Assembly (NCBI RefSeq): GCF_002926065.1
Contig: NZ_PREZ01000006.1
Location: 124,001-188,000 of the forward strand
Reading direction: 5' to 3'
DNA length: 64,000 bases
Source of the DNA: Jeotgalibacillus proteolyticus
GTDB lineage: Bacteria; Bacillota; Bacilli; Bacillales; Jeotgalibacillaceae
Part shown: positions 25,892-35,306 of the stretch, piece after piece
Position numbering within the stretch: the first letter of the stretch is position 1
How the letters are laid out: each line of letters starts with the position of its first letter
The notes under the pieces: generated by a model
What the model saw: only the letters and a program-made list of their open reading frames with translations
Told to the model about the DNA's origin: nothing
Database searches by the model: none
Translations under genes and position numbers: made by a program

Positions 25892-26588
25892 CTATTTTCC
25901 TAGAAATTCTGTCTCCAGCTCTACTTCCTCCACCCGCTCCTGACCATAAACATTGTAGGCTTTTGCATTTGGTCTCGAGCTTATAATTTTATGTAGGTAA
26001 CCATCAATATAATGAATCGCTGCGCCGTCGTCAGCTGCTATCCCCGCTTTCATTTTCCCGGTGCTGATTAGAGAATGATAGGCTGGCCGTCTAGTAGGTT
26101 CACCGTCAAAGTGTGGACAATGACTTCCTTTTAAGAAGCCTAAGCAGTCCAATGGGGAGAGTTCATCACCAAATGAATCCGTTACCCCCTGTTCAAACCA
26201 GCAAATAGCACCCGCGCTTACTCCCGCTAATACAACTCCCTGCTCCCACGCTTTTTTTCAAAATATAGTCCAGTCCCCATTCCTTCCAAAGAGCAAGCAT
26301 GTTTTTCGTGTTGCCACCGCCAACATAGAGTATATCCTTCTCTAAAATGTAGCCTTCCAGGTTTCTGGTTGGCGGGTTAAATAAAGAAAGATGGGAAGGC
26401 TCGCATGGCTGTTCTTTAAAAAATTGATAAAATCTCGAAATATAGTGGTCTGAATCTCCGCTGGCAGTGGGAATAAAGCAGATCCTGGGTTTTTCATTTT
26501 CAGTCTGGTTCAGTATGTACTTGTCCAGCAGAGCGTTTTCCGGCTCCATTGAAAACCCTCCTCCTCCCATAGCAATGATTTGTCTCAT
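25892..26588 (-). pseudogene. Peptidase E (S51)-like gene, frameshifted
   Basis: The two parts (26588-26193 and about 26270-25892) together make one protein. The first half has 'MRQIIAMGGGGFSMEPEN', 'PRICFIPTASGDSDHYI' and 'ILYVGGGNTKNMLALWKEWG'. In the next frame it continues 'AWEQGVVLAGVSAGAICWF' (nucleophile Ser in GVSAGA) and 'GSHCPHFDGEPTRRPAYH'. The break lies at a seven-A run (26252-26258 on this strand); six A would restore the frame. Without a shift the product stops before the catalytic Ser. It could be a true mutation, a sequencing error or slippage on the A run. GGAAGGATG precedes the ATG. Confidence 0.8.
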
Positions 26589-26693
26589 TAATCATCCTTC
26601 CTTCCTTAAAGATTTTAATTTTTCTTGCAATTTTCTTTTTCTTACTTTACCATATATCTAAATGATATATATCTAAAAGATAGGATGATTGTA

Positions 26694-27248
26694 TTGAAAA
26701 CCTATACCCACACAACCTACGCCATCTTAGGTATCCTCACTACAGAATGCAAAACAGGGTACGCTATAAAGCAATTAATCGACAATAGTTTGAACCATTT
26801 CTGGAAAATCAGCTATGGACAGATCTATCCAACACTCAAATTGATTGTGCAGGATGGGCTGGCAGAGGTTCAGACTGCCTCGACTGAAGGAAAGCCGGAT
26901 CGGCAGGAGTATTTTCTTACACCGAAAGGAATTGACACGCTAAAGGTCTGGCTTGAGGAGCCAACTGTACAGATTCCTTCAGAGAAAAATGAACTTTTGT
27001 TAAAGCTGTTTTTTGGACAATATCAATCGAAAGAAAGCTCGCTTGCCCTTATGACTGGTTATAAACAAAAACTGGAGGAGCGATACCGGACATACGAGGC
27101 GATCGAGCAGGGGATTAACGAACACAGCAGTACACATAAAGACGCCCTGTATTGGCTAATTACATTGGATTATGGAAAACGGGTGACCGGAGCTGCAATT
27201 GAATGGTGTGATCACACCTATACCAAGCTAAACTCAAAGGAGGAATAA
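26694..27248 (+). CDS. PadR-family transcriptional regulator
   Basis: A 184-residue regulator with an N-terminal winged helix: 'AILGILTTECKTGYAIKQLI', then 'WKISYGQIYPTLKLIVQDGLAE' and the wing 'GKPDRQEYFLTPKGIDTL'. A C-terminal helical dimerisation region (about 90-180) is typical of the Vir-type PadR subfamily. The TTG at 26694 has AGGATG six bases upstream; an ATG at 26685 is the alternative. Two direct ATATCTAAA repeats (about 26653-26679) just upstream could be its own operator. It is followed three bases later by the DUF4188 gene, its probable target. Confidence 0.88.
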   Translation: MKTYTHTTYAILGILTTECKTGYAIKQLIDNSLNHFWKISYGQIYPTLKLIVQDGLAEVQTASTEGKPDRQEYFLTPKGIDTLKVWLEEPTVQIPSEKNELLLKLFFGQYQSKESSLALMTGYKQKLEERYRTYEAIEQGINEHSSTHKDALYWLITLDYGKRVTGAAIEWCDHTYTKLNSKEE

Positions 27249-27250
27249 GG

Positions 27251-27736
27251 ATGGGAAATTCAACCTTTAACGGTCGTTTCACAACAGAGAACACAGAAGA
27301 TATGGTCGTTTTCATTATTGGCATGAGAATTAACAAACCGCTTGCTGTTCACAAATGGGGACCGGTTTTTATGGCCATGCCCGGCATGATCAGGGAGCTT
27401 TATATGAATAAGGAGGAAGTAGGCTTTTTATCTATGGAAAGCTATTTTGGTCTCAGAACAACTGCGATGATTCAATATTGGCGCTCTGCAGATGATCTGC
27501 TTGCCTACGCTCGAAACGATAAGCATTTAAAGGCCTGGATGAATTTTAATAAGAAGACCAGAAACAATAATGGTGTAGGTATTTATCATGAAACGTACCA
27601 GGTTAAAGGAAGCGAATATGAATCTGTTTTTGTGAATATGCCCCATTACGGGTTAGGGAAAGCAATGAATCATATGTCTGTTTCTGAGAAGAAGGATTCA
27701 GCTCGGGAACGGCTGGCAGCTAAAGAGGCTAACTGA
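27251..27736 (+). CDS. DUF4188-family protein
   Basis: A 161-residue protein matching the DUF4188 layout: 'VVFIIGMRINKPLAVHKWGPVFMAMPGMIREL', 'YWRSADDLLAYARNDKHLKAW' and 'VGIYHETYQV'. The fold is probably a dimeric alpha/beta barrel related to heme or monooxygenase-type proteins. Genes of this family are often next to PadR or TetR regulators, as here, with three bases between. The substrate is unknown. An AAGGAGGAATAAGG ribosome site spans the end of the regulator gene. Confidence 0.85.
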   Translation: MGNSTFNGRFTTENTEDMVVFIIGMRINKPLAVHKWGPVFMAMPGMIRELYMNKEEVGFLSMESYFGLRTTAMIQYWRSADDLLAYARNDKHLKAWMNFNKKTRNNNGVGIYHETYQVKGSEYESVFVNMPHYGLGKAMNHMSVSEKKDSARERLAAKEAN

Positions 27737-27850
27737 AATTGCTGCTCTTTATTACACTATTTTTGAAACAGATCGACAACTACACCGTCTAATCAAAAAA
27801 AGTGTAAATTTAAGTTTTAATTTGCAGCGTTTTTAAGTGTTATTTTGCAT

Positions 27851-27891
27851 AAAAAAGCTATCTTCCCACAAAAGAGGGAGGATAGCTTTTG
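27851..27891 (-). terminator. Terminator of the transposon operon
   Basis: On the minus strand AAAAGCTATC pairs with GATAGCTTTT, with an inner CCC/GGG, followed by T. It lies just after the ATPase stop codon. Confidence 0.85.
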
Positions 27892-27894
27892 AGT

Positions 27895-28707
27895 TTATTT
27901 AACACCGATAACCAGGCTGTCACGCGCAGCTTCGACTACTTCCGTTGTAATTGAAGAAAGCTGGTTGATTTCCAGGATTCTTTCAATTTGTGAAAATAGC
28001 CGTTGAATGAGTCGGAAATTTCCATTAGTAATTTTGATTATGCTCGCTAAAGCTTCGTAGTCTGAGAAGTCCTCCAGTTTAATAGGTAAGCCAAGCTCTT
28101 GCCATTTGTAGGTCAACAAATGGTGCGTTTCATCTTTGCTTAATCGGTCAAACTCATGAGCAAATCCAATTCTGGAGTACAGTTGAGGATAACGTGACAA
28201 CCTTTTTTCAATACCCGGCATGCCAATAAATATGATCGCTATGTCGTTTTGGTCATAAATATCCCGAAGTTACTCTAAACTTTGTAGCTTTAAACGATCG
28301 ATTTCATCTATTATAAGCAAATTAATGCCCTCGAAAGAATTGACCGTAAATTGCGGCTCTTCTTCAGTAACCATAGATTGATAGACAGCCTTCACCATAT
28401 TTAATTTGCTGTCTATTAAGCCAATTTCGTTTGTCATTCTAGAAGCACTGACTGCAGGTGCAGTATAAAAAAGCGTATGGCAATCGAAAATTTTTTCATC
28501 TGCATGAACGCCAATGGATTCGCTGTGCCGATAACTGATTTGCTTCTCTAAGTAATCCCAATTCGCGTAATAGCGAGAGGAAAGAGTCTTTCCCACTCCA
28601 GGCAAACCGTAACAAACGCCCATATAGCGATACTTGATACAGGCATCACAGAATTCAGCAAAACGCTTATATTCCTTTGTTTCAATAAAAGTCGATGTAT
28701 TATTCAT
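27895..28707 (-). pseudogene. tniB: TniB/TnsC-type transposition ATPase with internal stop
   Basis: One reading frame of 271 codons from the ATG at 28707, interrupted by TAA at 28270-28272 and otherwise intact. Before the stop are Walker A 'GVCYGLPGVGKTLSSR' and Walker B 'LLIIDEIDRLKLQS'. After the stop the AAA domain continues 'LRDIYDQNDIAIIFIGMPG', a sensor region and a helical lid. This is the regulator ATPase that activates Mu/TniA-type transposases and selects target DNA. The truncated product would lack sensor and lid regions, so transposition is probably disabled. It overlaps the transposase gene by 8 bp. Confidence 0.85.
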
Positions 28708-30145
28708 TGAAATACCTCTTCAAGTTTGACTTGAGTGGGACAGGATTTCCAGCATCTTCTTCTACAGTTTGTTTAGACTGCACAATATCTTCAATAACAG
28801 TCGTCTTCGGTTTGAGCTCCCCTTTTAACATACGTCTCCGCTGATTTCGAGCAGATACAATTTCCTTGAGGTTGACTGTATACCCAGCAATTTCCGGACA
28901 AATGGCTGTACATAAATAACGATTTTCATAAAAAACTCGAATTTCAGCAAGATCTCGTGGATCGTAACGAATCACCACCGATTCCCCAACATAAGCAGCA
29001 AGATTAGGGTCAATGAAGCGCAAGGCTTGAAAGTGAATCCCGTCTGAGTGAACTTTTCTGGCTTTGGCAACATGCAGTAGCAGTAAATCAAGGCTTTCTA
29101 AACTCTCAGGCATATTCGGCAAAAAGCCGTCAGCATTCCACATAAGAATTGGTTCCTTTTTTGTTGTACTGTGGATTCGTTGATGATAATTGTAAACTAT
29201 AAACTCTCCAACTTTTTCTTCAAGCTTATTTAACGTCAGAAGTTTCGCTTGAATCCCATTCCCCAAATAACCCGGCAAATCTTGCAGCAACAACTGGTTG
29301 ATACTTAAAAAGAAGCGTTCGATTTTCCCTCTTCCTCTAGGCTTTCCAATGGCCGAGAACACCAGATTAATTTTCAAGTCAATTGCTACTTGCTCCAAGT
29401 GATTCGATGTAAAGTCACTGCCATGGTCCGTATAAAATTGTTCGGGAATCCCGCAGATGGACCAGTCTTTGTTTTGTTTTCGCCAAATAGCCTGATGCAA
29501 CGCAAGTGCTGTTTGAATAGCTGAGGGGGCTTGGAAAGTGACATAGTAACCGGCTACAGCACAACTAAACTCGTCTAAGATAACGGTTAACCAAGGTCGC
29601 TCTGGCTTTCTTTTTTCATTTAATACCAAAATATCGAGCAGAGTATGGTCGGCTTGCCAAATTTCATTGGGGTAGCTGGCTTCTCTGCGATGGATTAAAT
29701 CAAACTGGTTTTCATATGCTTTTTGACCTTGATGGGCCAATACTTTCAAACTATCCGAGAGCGACTTTGAAATTTTGTCCACTTGATAATAACTTGGTTG
29801 TTGCCAGCCTTTTTCCTGGCATTGCCCACAGATCATTCGATGGATGGAGGTCAGTGAATTTCTTCTGTACTTTAAAATCAATCGTTCAATCGCTTTGATT
29901 ACTTCGGGATCTAGCTGTACAGAACCTGAATCGCTTCTTGTCTTTCGGATTAATCCTTTCAATCCGAACTGGTCGTAACCTTGAACCCAATAATGCAACG
30001 TTCTTTTCGCAATGCCTGTTTCGTCTGCAATACTCGTCAATGTTTTCTCGGATTGAAGATAGGGTGCAATGATTTGATACTTGGCCATGGCTGTTTGTCG
30101 CTGTTCTTCTGAAGAGCCAGTTAAAGGAGGTGGTACGTTCTGCAT
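28700..30145 (-). CDS. tniA: Mu/TniA-type DDE transposase
   Basis: A 481-residue transposase. An N-terminal helix-turn-helix region ('TLTSIADETGIAKRTLHYWV') precedes an rve integrase core with Asp ('IWQADHTLLDILV'), Asp ('FYTDHGSDFTS') and Glu ('GKPRGRGKIERFF'), so the DDE triad is complete. A Mu-transposase C-terminal beta barrel follows ('VVIRYDPRDLAEIRVF'). I chose the ATG at 30145 (AAAGG upstream, near the usual family start); an upstream in-frame ATG at 30244 would overlap the resolvase. The intact triad contrasts with the broken ATPase gene. Confidence 0.93.
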   Translation of the reverse strand: MQNVPPPLTGSSEEQRQTAMAKYQIIAPYLQSEKTLTSIADETGIAKRTLHYWVQGYDQFGLKGLIRKTRSDSGSVQLDPEVIKAIERLILKYRRNSLTSIHRMICGQCQEKGWQQPSYYQVDKISKSLSDSLKVLAHQGQKAYENQFDLIHRREASYPNEIWQADHTLLDILVLNEKRKPERPWLTVILDEFSCAVAGYYVTFQAPSAIQTALALHQAIWRKQNKDWSICGIPEQFYTDHGSDFTSNHLEQVAIDLKINLVFSAIGKPRGRGKIERFFLSINQLLLQDLPGYLGNGIQAKLLTLNKLEEKVGEFIVYNYHQRIHSTTKKEPILMWNADGFLPNMPESLESLDLLLLHVAKARKVHSDGIHFQALRFIDPNLAAYVGESVVIRYDPRDLAEIRVFYENRYLCTAICPEIAGYTVNLKEIVSARNQRRRMLKGELKPKTTVIEDIVQSKQTVEEDAGNPVPLKSNLKRYFNE

Positions 30146-30164
30146 AAGCAGCAACCTTTCCGAT

Positions 30165-30719
30165 TTACTGTTTTTCCAAATAACGATAAATGGTGGTTCG
30201 AGAAACATTCCATTTTTCAGCCACATCTTTAATCGGTGTACCATTTTGAATCAAAGAACGCATCATTTCAATGTCTTTTGTTCCAAACTTCTCCGGTCGT
30301 CCACCAAGACGCCCTCTCGCTCTGGCAGCTGTCCGACCGGCAGCTGAACGTTCCTCAATCAAGTTCCGTTCAAATTCCGCAAATGCGGCGAACAAGTGGA
30401 ACATCAATTGTCCAGTTGCACTGCGTTTATCCATCGTCAAATTTTCCTGTAAACTGTGGAAGGCAACCCCCCGTTCATTTAATGTATTTACAAGTTGAAT
30501 CAAATCCTGCATGTTTCGTCCTAAGCGATCCAATCGCCAAACGACAATCGTATCTCCTTCACGTGCATAATTAATCGCTTCTTCTAAACCCGGACGTTGC
30601 TTTTTCGTTCCACTCATTTTGTCTTGAAAAGTTTTATCACATCCGTAAGCTGTTAGCGCATCCATTTGTAAATCCAAATTTTGTAATCCTGTTGAAACTC
30701 GTGCATATCCTATTAACAT
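30165..30719 (-). CDS. tnpR: Serine resolvase/invertase of the transposon
   Basis: A 184-residue small serine recombinase. The N-terminus 'MLIGYARVSTGLQNLDLQMD' holds the catalytic Ser and conserved Arg, and 'VVWRLDRLGRNMQDLIQLV' and 'GQLMFHLFAAFAEFERNLI' are family signatures. A C-terminal HTH (about 145-184, 'IKDVAEKWNVSRTTIYRYL') binds the res site. It resolves cointegrates formed in replicative transposition. The ATG at 30719 has AGAGTG upstream. It is first in the transposon operon, 20 bp before the transposase. Confidence 0.93.
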   Translation of the reverse strand: MLIGYARVSTGLQNLDLQMDALTAYGCDKTFQDKMSGTKKQRPGLEEAINYAREGDTIVVWRLDRLGRNMQDLIQLVNTLNERGVAFHSLQENLTMDKRSATGQLMFHLFAAFAEFERNLIEERSAAGRTAARARGRLGGRPEKFGTKDIEMMRSLIQNGTPIKDVAEKWNVSRTTIYRYLEKQ

Positions 30720-31050
30720 CCAATCACTCTTTCGTCTTTTTCCATGATTTGATTGTACCATAAGATGAAAGTAAGATGGTTAGTGAACATAGAATAATGT
30801 ACAGAGTTTTGTGACACGAAACACATCAAAAAAGATTGTTTTCAAATCAACCGACAACGTGTCCAGAAAAGGACGAGTTTTGGAACAGAGAAAGCAAGTG
30901 TACGATTCAAAGTTGAATAAATTTCTTTGACCGGACCTCCTTTGCCAAGTGATGAAATCATAATAAGTGTCACCGTGGCCCACAATGACATAATTTGATG
31001 CTGTTTCTTCTACATAAATAGATTTTGTAAGAGCGTATAAAAATAGCGAA

Positions 31051-31090
31051 CGTTCGCAAAGTGTCTTGCTACATTTGCGAACGGTCTTTT
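31051..31090 (+). terminator. Hairpin with T-rich tail
   Basis: CGTTCGCAAA pairs perfectly with TTTGCGAACG across 13 bases, followed by GTCTTTT. No plus-strand gene that would need it was found; it may belong to the transposon flank. Confidence 0.6.
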
Positions 31091-31159
31091 AAGCATTTTT
31101 TAGTTGTTTTTGAATCAATAAACTCTAAAACCCTCATTTCAATATCTTCACGCAATAGT

Positions 31160-31203
31160 AAAAGCTACCGTTTTGAAAAATCAATTCAAAACGATAGCTC
31201 TAT
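31160..31203 (-). terminator. Terminator after paiB
   Basis: On the minus strand AGCTATCGTTTTGAA pairs with TTCAAAACGGTAGCT, followed by TTTT. Confidence 0.85.
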
Positions 31204-31221
31204 TTTCTGATCTGGTCTGGT

Positions 31222-31845
31222 TTATAGTTGGGTATTCGATCTCTGTTGCATCAATTCGGCCATTTGTTTTGAATCTGGATTTCCTTCTTTCTTTAATTGC
31301 TCGGTGATATTTAGATAATCTCTTTCATTTCGGTTCTGGCTTAATTTATATGCAGCCTGAACTTCTCTAACCTTAATCTTAAATCCAACAATCCCTTTCA
31401 ATTCTTTTTCCAATAAAGAAGGGGAGAGCTTGTCCCACAAAACAGGATTTTCGCGGTGTTTCTCGTATTGTTGAAGTAATTGTGCCAGGTCCTGTTTCAA
31501 TTCTTCAACCTCTAAAATGCGCGCAGGTCCATATATATGGACAGCCTGATAGTTCCAGGTTGGAACATTTTCCTGTTCATACCAGGAAGAGGAGATGTAG
31601 GCATGAGGCCCTTGAAACATAACCAACACATCTTCAGAGTCGACGAATGTCCGCCACTGAGGGTTGCCATAAGCCATATGCCCAGTTATATAGTAATCAT
31701 TATTTTCTTTTATTAATTGCATTGGCAAGTGTGTCGCGATGGGTTTCCCTTTTTTCGTGGTGACGAGCGTTGCGAATGAATTCTGTTGAACAAATTCCCG
31801 GATTTCTTCCGCGTCACTGACTTTGAAATGTTTTGGAATATACAT
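31222..31845 (-). CDS. paiB: PaiB-type FMN-binding regulator
   Basis: A 207-residue protein of the PaiB family. 'MYIPKHFKVSDAEEIREFV', 'ATLVTTKKGKPIATHLPM', 'GHMAYGNPQWRTF' and 'VPTWNYQAVHIYGPARIL' are characteristic of its FMN-binding split-barrel. In Bacillus, PaiB works with PaiA as a negative regulator of sporulation and degradative enzymes, and the barrel may bind flavin or heme. It starts 24 bp after paiA, third in the marR-paiA-paiB operon. Confidence 0.92.
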   Translation of the reverse strand: MYIPKHFKVSDAEEIREFVQQNSFATLVTTKKGKPIATHLPMQLIKENNDYYITGHMAYGNPQWRTFVDSEDVLVMFQGPHAYISSSWYEQENVPTWNYQAVHIYGPARILEVEELKQDLAQLLQQYEKHRENPVLWDKLSPSLLEKELKGIVGFKIKVREVQAAYKLSQNRNERDYLNITEQLKKEGNPDSKQMAELMQQRSNTQL

Positions 31846-31869
31846 AAGATCACGCCTTTCACAAATTTT

Positions 31870-32863
<994 letters not shown>

Positions 32864-32934
32864 AATGATCTCTCCAATCAAAATTTTTATTGCAAATACA
32901 ATGAAAAATAGTATATATTGAATCTACCTTAAAT

Positions 32935-32952
32935 TTGTTGCATTTGCAACAA
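32935..32952. promoter_or_regulatory. MarR-type operator between divergent genes
   Basis: TTGTTGCA-TT-TGCAACAA is a perfect inverted repeat with a two-base centre, placed between the marR-paiAB operon and the yczE-like gene. The size fits MarR dimers. Confidence 0.7.
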
Positions 32953-32978
32953 AAATACCAACAAAGAAGTGAATTGCA

Positions 32979-33593
32979 ATGAAATATATTTTTTATGTGA
33001 TTGGGATTTTACTGTTGACTCTGGGGATTGCTTTCACCATCCAATCTGATCTTGGCACATCGCCTTTTGATGCCGTGTTGGTAGGTTTATCTATAAATGT
33101 GGGCTTTACGGTGGGGAGCTGGGAGATTATACTGGCTGTCCTGATGATTGGCTGCAATTCACTTTTAAACAGAGAAAAGCCGGAAGTATTGGGACTGATA
33201 ACAGCCGTTATAACAGGCATCGGAATTGATTTTTGGCTTTTTGTTTTGGGTGATTTAACCACGCTGGATTCAGCACAGAGCCAAGCAGTTTGCTTTGGGA
33301 TTGGTCTGCTTTTGATAGGAATAGGAACTGCGACTTATCTACACACGAATTTTGCGCCAATTCCAGTTGATCGGTTAACCCTAATCTTGAAGGAAATAAC
33401 CGGCACCAACCTTTTCGTTTCAAGAACTTTGATTTACCTTGTGTTTTTGATCATTGCCATCCTATTGGACGGTCCCATTGGTATCGGAACTGTAGTGACT
33501 GTCTGTTTAGCCGGGCTGATGCTTAATCTCTTCATGCATCCTATTGGAAAAGCGATAGACCGTATATTAACGCATTTCGTTACGTCACCATGA
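32979..33593 (+). CDS. YczE/YyaS-like membrane protein
   Basis: A 204-residue protein with five to six membrane helices. 'IQSDLGTSPFDAVLVGLS' near the N-terminus is typical of the YczE/YyaS family, and 'GIGTATYLHTNFAPIPVDRL' follows the same pattern. Function is unknown; in Bacillus some members affect lipopeptide production. The ribosome site is weak (AGAAGTG). It is divergent from marR across a perfect dyad and ends in a strong terminator. Confidence 0.85.
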   Translation: MKYIFYVIGILLLTLGIAFTIQSDLGTSPFDAVLVGLSINVGFTVGSWEIILAVLMIGCNSLLNREKPEVLGLITAVITGIGIDFWLFVLGDLTTLDSAQSQAVCFGIGLLLIGIGTATYLHTNFAPIPVDRLTLILKEITGTNLFVSRTLIYLVFLIIAILLDGPIGIGTVVTVCLAGLMLNLFMHPIGKAIDRILTHFVTSP

Positions 33594-33668
33594 TAGTCCA
33601 ATTAAAGGCATAGCATTTAGTTAACATTTGACCATATTGTCGGTAGCTCCCATAAATTTCATATATAA

Positions 33669-33716
33669 CAAAGAACCCAGCAATCCTTAGTATAAAAGGT
33701 TGCTGGGCTCTTTAAA
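33669..33716 (+). terminator. Rho-independent terminator
   Basis: AAAGAACCCAGCAATCCTT pairs with AAAGGTTGCTGGGCTCTTT, then AAAA; a long, nearly perfect stem. Confidence 0.85.
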
Positions 33717-33789
33717 ATTATACGCAAAATAAAACTCGAAATTGGTGCAAGTTAGTTTTTAAAGTGACACAAAAAAAGAGGTGATGGTG

Positions 33790-34278
33790 TTGAAGTTCAG
33801 GTATTTTAGTATTCTACTTTTGATAGCTGGCTTACTATTTTCATCTTGTAATACCGGAGTAAAACCTAAGGAACATTTAGCAGAAATTTATACTGCTGCA
33901 TTGGATTCGATTATGGAGCAGGATGAAGCACTAAGTCATGAAATGGCCTTCATAGCCATTGATATGAGTGAATTTGATGATGTAGATGAAGAAAGTAAAC
34001 AAGAAATTTTAAGCTATTTTAATGAAAAGTACCAAGTTGATGTAATGGATGCTACATTTGAACAGCTAAAAGAAAAGGGATTCTATGACCCAGGTACATT
34101 ATCCTTGGACGGTGTATTACTTACAATAGAAAAGGTTGAATTTAAGTTTAACAATACAGTATTTTTTGAGGGTACTAAATATCGTTCAGGTTTAGGAGCA
34201 GTTGGAGTTGAGGGTACCGTTCACTACAAAAATAATGAATGGAAAACCAAAGAAGTGAAACAGACGTGGATGAGTTAG
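33790..34278 (+). CDS. Hypothetical lipoprotein
   Basis: About 162 residues with a lipoprotein signal ending 'LLFSSC'. The remainder is soluble and acidic ('AEIYTAALDSIMEQDEALS', 'DMSEFDDVDEESKQEIL') with a C-terminal strand-rich part. No family is recognised. GTG, ATG, GTG and TTG lie in a row at 33781-33790; GAGGTG is best spaced for TTG at 33790, but any of the four could initiate. It ends in a bidirectional terminator shared with rbsB. Confidence 0.65.
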   Translation: MKFRYFSILLLIAGLLFSSCNTGVKPKEHLAEIYTAALDSIMEQDEALSHEMAFIAIDMSEFDDVDEESKQEILSYFNEKYQVDVMDATFEQLKEKGFYDPGTLSLDGVLLTIEKVEFKFNNTVFFEGTKYRSGLGAVGVEGTVHYKNNEWKTKEVKQTWMS

Positions 34279-34287
34279 TTTATATCG

Positions 34288-34331
34288 AAAAAGCCTCACT
34301 CTGCACGTGTTCATGCAAAGCAAGGCTTTTT
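34288..34331. terminator. Bidirectional terminator
   Basis: AAAAAGCCT pairs with AGGCTTTTT around an inner TGCA-type stem; it lies between the lipoprotein gene and the end of the ribose operon. Confidence 0.85.
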
Positions 34332-34340
34332 GAATTTCAA

Positions 34341-35279
34341 TTATTCGGTTACTAGTTCAAGCTCAACTGGAACGAATTCTTCCACTGAGTCCCCATCAAG
34401 TATGGATTGAGCAGTCTCAACTGAGCTCATGCCGATTTCATCCGGCTTTTGGGCAACTGTTGCGGCCATATTGCCGTTTTCTACAGCTGCTACTGCGTCA
34501 TCCGTTGCATCAAACCCAACGACCAGCACATCACTCATTCCTGCTGAATCCAGTGCTTCTCTTGCACCAAGCGCCATTTCGTCATTGTGAGCGAAAACTG
34601 CATCGAATTCCACACCGCTTTGAATAATGTTTTCCATTACGCGCAGTCCTTCTGCACGATCAAAGTTGGCTGTCTGGTTCGCTACGACTTCCAGATCACT
34701 TTCATCGATTGCTTCGTTAAATCCCTGTCCTCGTTCACGTGCTGCTGATGAGCCTGAAATTCCTGCAAGCTCTACGACTTTACCTTCCCCGCCAAGCTCT
34801 TCAACGATAAACTCTCCTGCCATCCTGCCGCCTTCAGCATTGTCTGAAGCGATATGTGCTACCACTTCTCCGCCTTCAGCACTTCTGTCAACCGTTACGA
34901 CAGGAATGTTTGCACTGTTAGCTGATTGAATCGCTGCAGAAATAGCCGATGAATCCGTCGGGTTGATGAGAATCAGGTCCACATCTTGCTGAATTAAATC
35001 TTCAATATCACTTGCCTGCTTTGCCGGATCGTCCTGTGCATCAACGACTGTAATGTCCATGCCAAGCTCTTCTGCTTTTTCTTCTGCACCCTGTGCGAGT
35101 GTAACAAAGAACGGGTTATTTAAGGTTGAAATTGAAAATCCAATTCGTTTATCTCCTTCTGAATCTCCTGAATCTCCATCTGCATCATTTCCATTGCCAG
35201 ACCCTGGTGAATCAAGTGAACATGCCGCTAAAACCATTGTCATTAAAAGCATTAAAATAAAAATCGATCGTTTTTTCAT
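34341..35279 (-). CDS. rbsB: Ribose-binding lipoprotein
   Basis: A 312-residue periplasmic-binding-protein-like lipoprotein (lipobox 'LAAC', then 'SLDSPGSG'). Ribose-binding hallmarks include 'GFSISTLNNPFFVTLAQGA', 'LILINPTDSSAISAAI', 'VVTVDRSAEGGEVVAHI' and 'FAHNDEMALGAREAL'. It captures ribose for the RbsAC importer and is last in the operon, 27 bp after rbsC. Confidence 0.95.
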   Translation of the reverse strand: MKKRSIFILMLLMTMVLAACSLDSPGSGNGNDADGDSGDSEGDKRIGFSISTLNNPFFVTLAQGAEEKAEELGMDITVVDAQDDPAKQASDIEDLIQQDVDLILINPTDSSAISAAIQSANSANIPVVTVDRSAEGGEVVAHIASDNAEGGRMAGEFIVEELGGEGKVVELAGISGSSAARERGQGFNEAIDESDLEVVANQTANFDRAEGLRVMENIIQSGVEFDAVFAHNDEMALGAREALDSAGMSDVLVVGFDATDDAVAAVENGNMAATVAQKPDEIGMSSVETAQSILDGDSVEEFVPVELELVTE

Positions 35280-35306
35280 TTCTTCTTCTCCCCTTTGTTG
35301 TTTATG

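Larger units (their letters stand above)
27851..30991 (-). mobile_element. Tn5053/Tn402-like transposon, apparently decayed
   Basis: A resolvase, a Mu/TniA-type DDE transposase and a TniB-type ATPase are transcribed together on the minus strand, the core of Tn5053/Tn402-like elements. The right end may be the TGTCA at 30991, reading inward, followed by a partly inverted GTGTCACCGTGG/CCACAATGACA arrangement (30968-30991). No matching left end could be found, so the boundaries are approximate. No cargo genes are visible inside. Confidence 0.6.
30720..31221. other. Transposon end and gene-free flank
   Basis: The stretch probably contains the resolvase res site and the right transposon end. A minus-strand frame of about 90 codons (about 31092-30780) is open but has no ribosome site, so I do not call it a gene. 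A plus-strand hairpin (31051-31083) and the paiB terminator (31160-31203) occupy the rest. Confidence 0.4.

Noticed and set aside
26252-26258. Programmed -1 ribosomal frameshifting at the A7 run
   Set aside because: The shift needed to restore the frame is +1, which the A7 heptamer does not provide by the usual -1 slippage; no stimulatory structure was evident.
27773-30870. TGTCG-type motifs near 27781 and 30866 as transposon ends
   Set aside because: They point in the same direction instead of inward from both sides, so they cannot be the two terminal inverted repeats.
30780-31092. Minus-strand open frame of about 90 codons beside the resolvase gene ('VEETASNYVIVGHGDTYYDF...')
   Set aside because: Part of it reads protein-like, but there is no start codon with a ribosome site and it runs through the probable transposon end and res region.
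31084-31160. Minus-strand frame ending '...EMRVLEFIDSKTTKKCLKDRS'
   Set aside because: Only about 30 codons, no ribosome site, and it overlaps a perfect hairpin; not enough to call a gene or relic.
34300-34311. CACGTG-containing core as a fourth parS
   Set aside because: The flanks do not match the parS consensus; it is part of a terminator loop.
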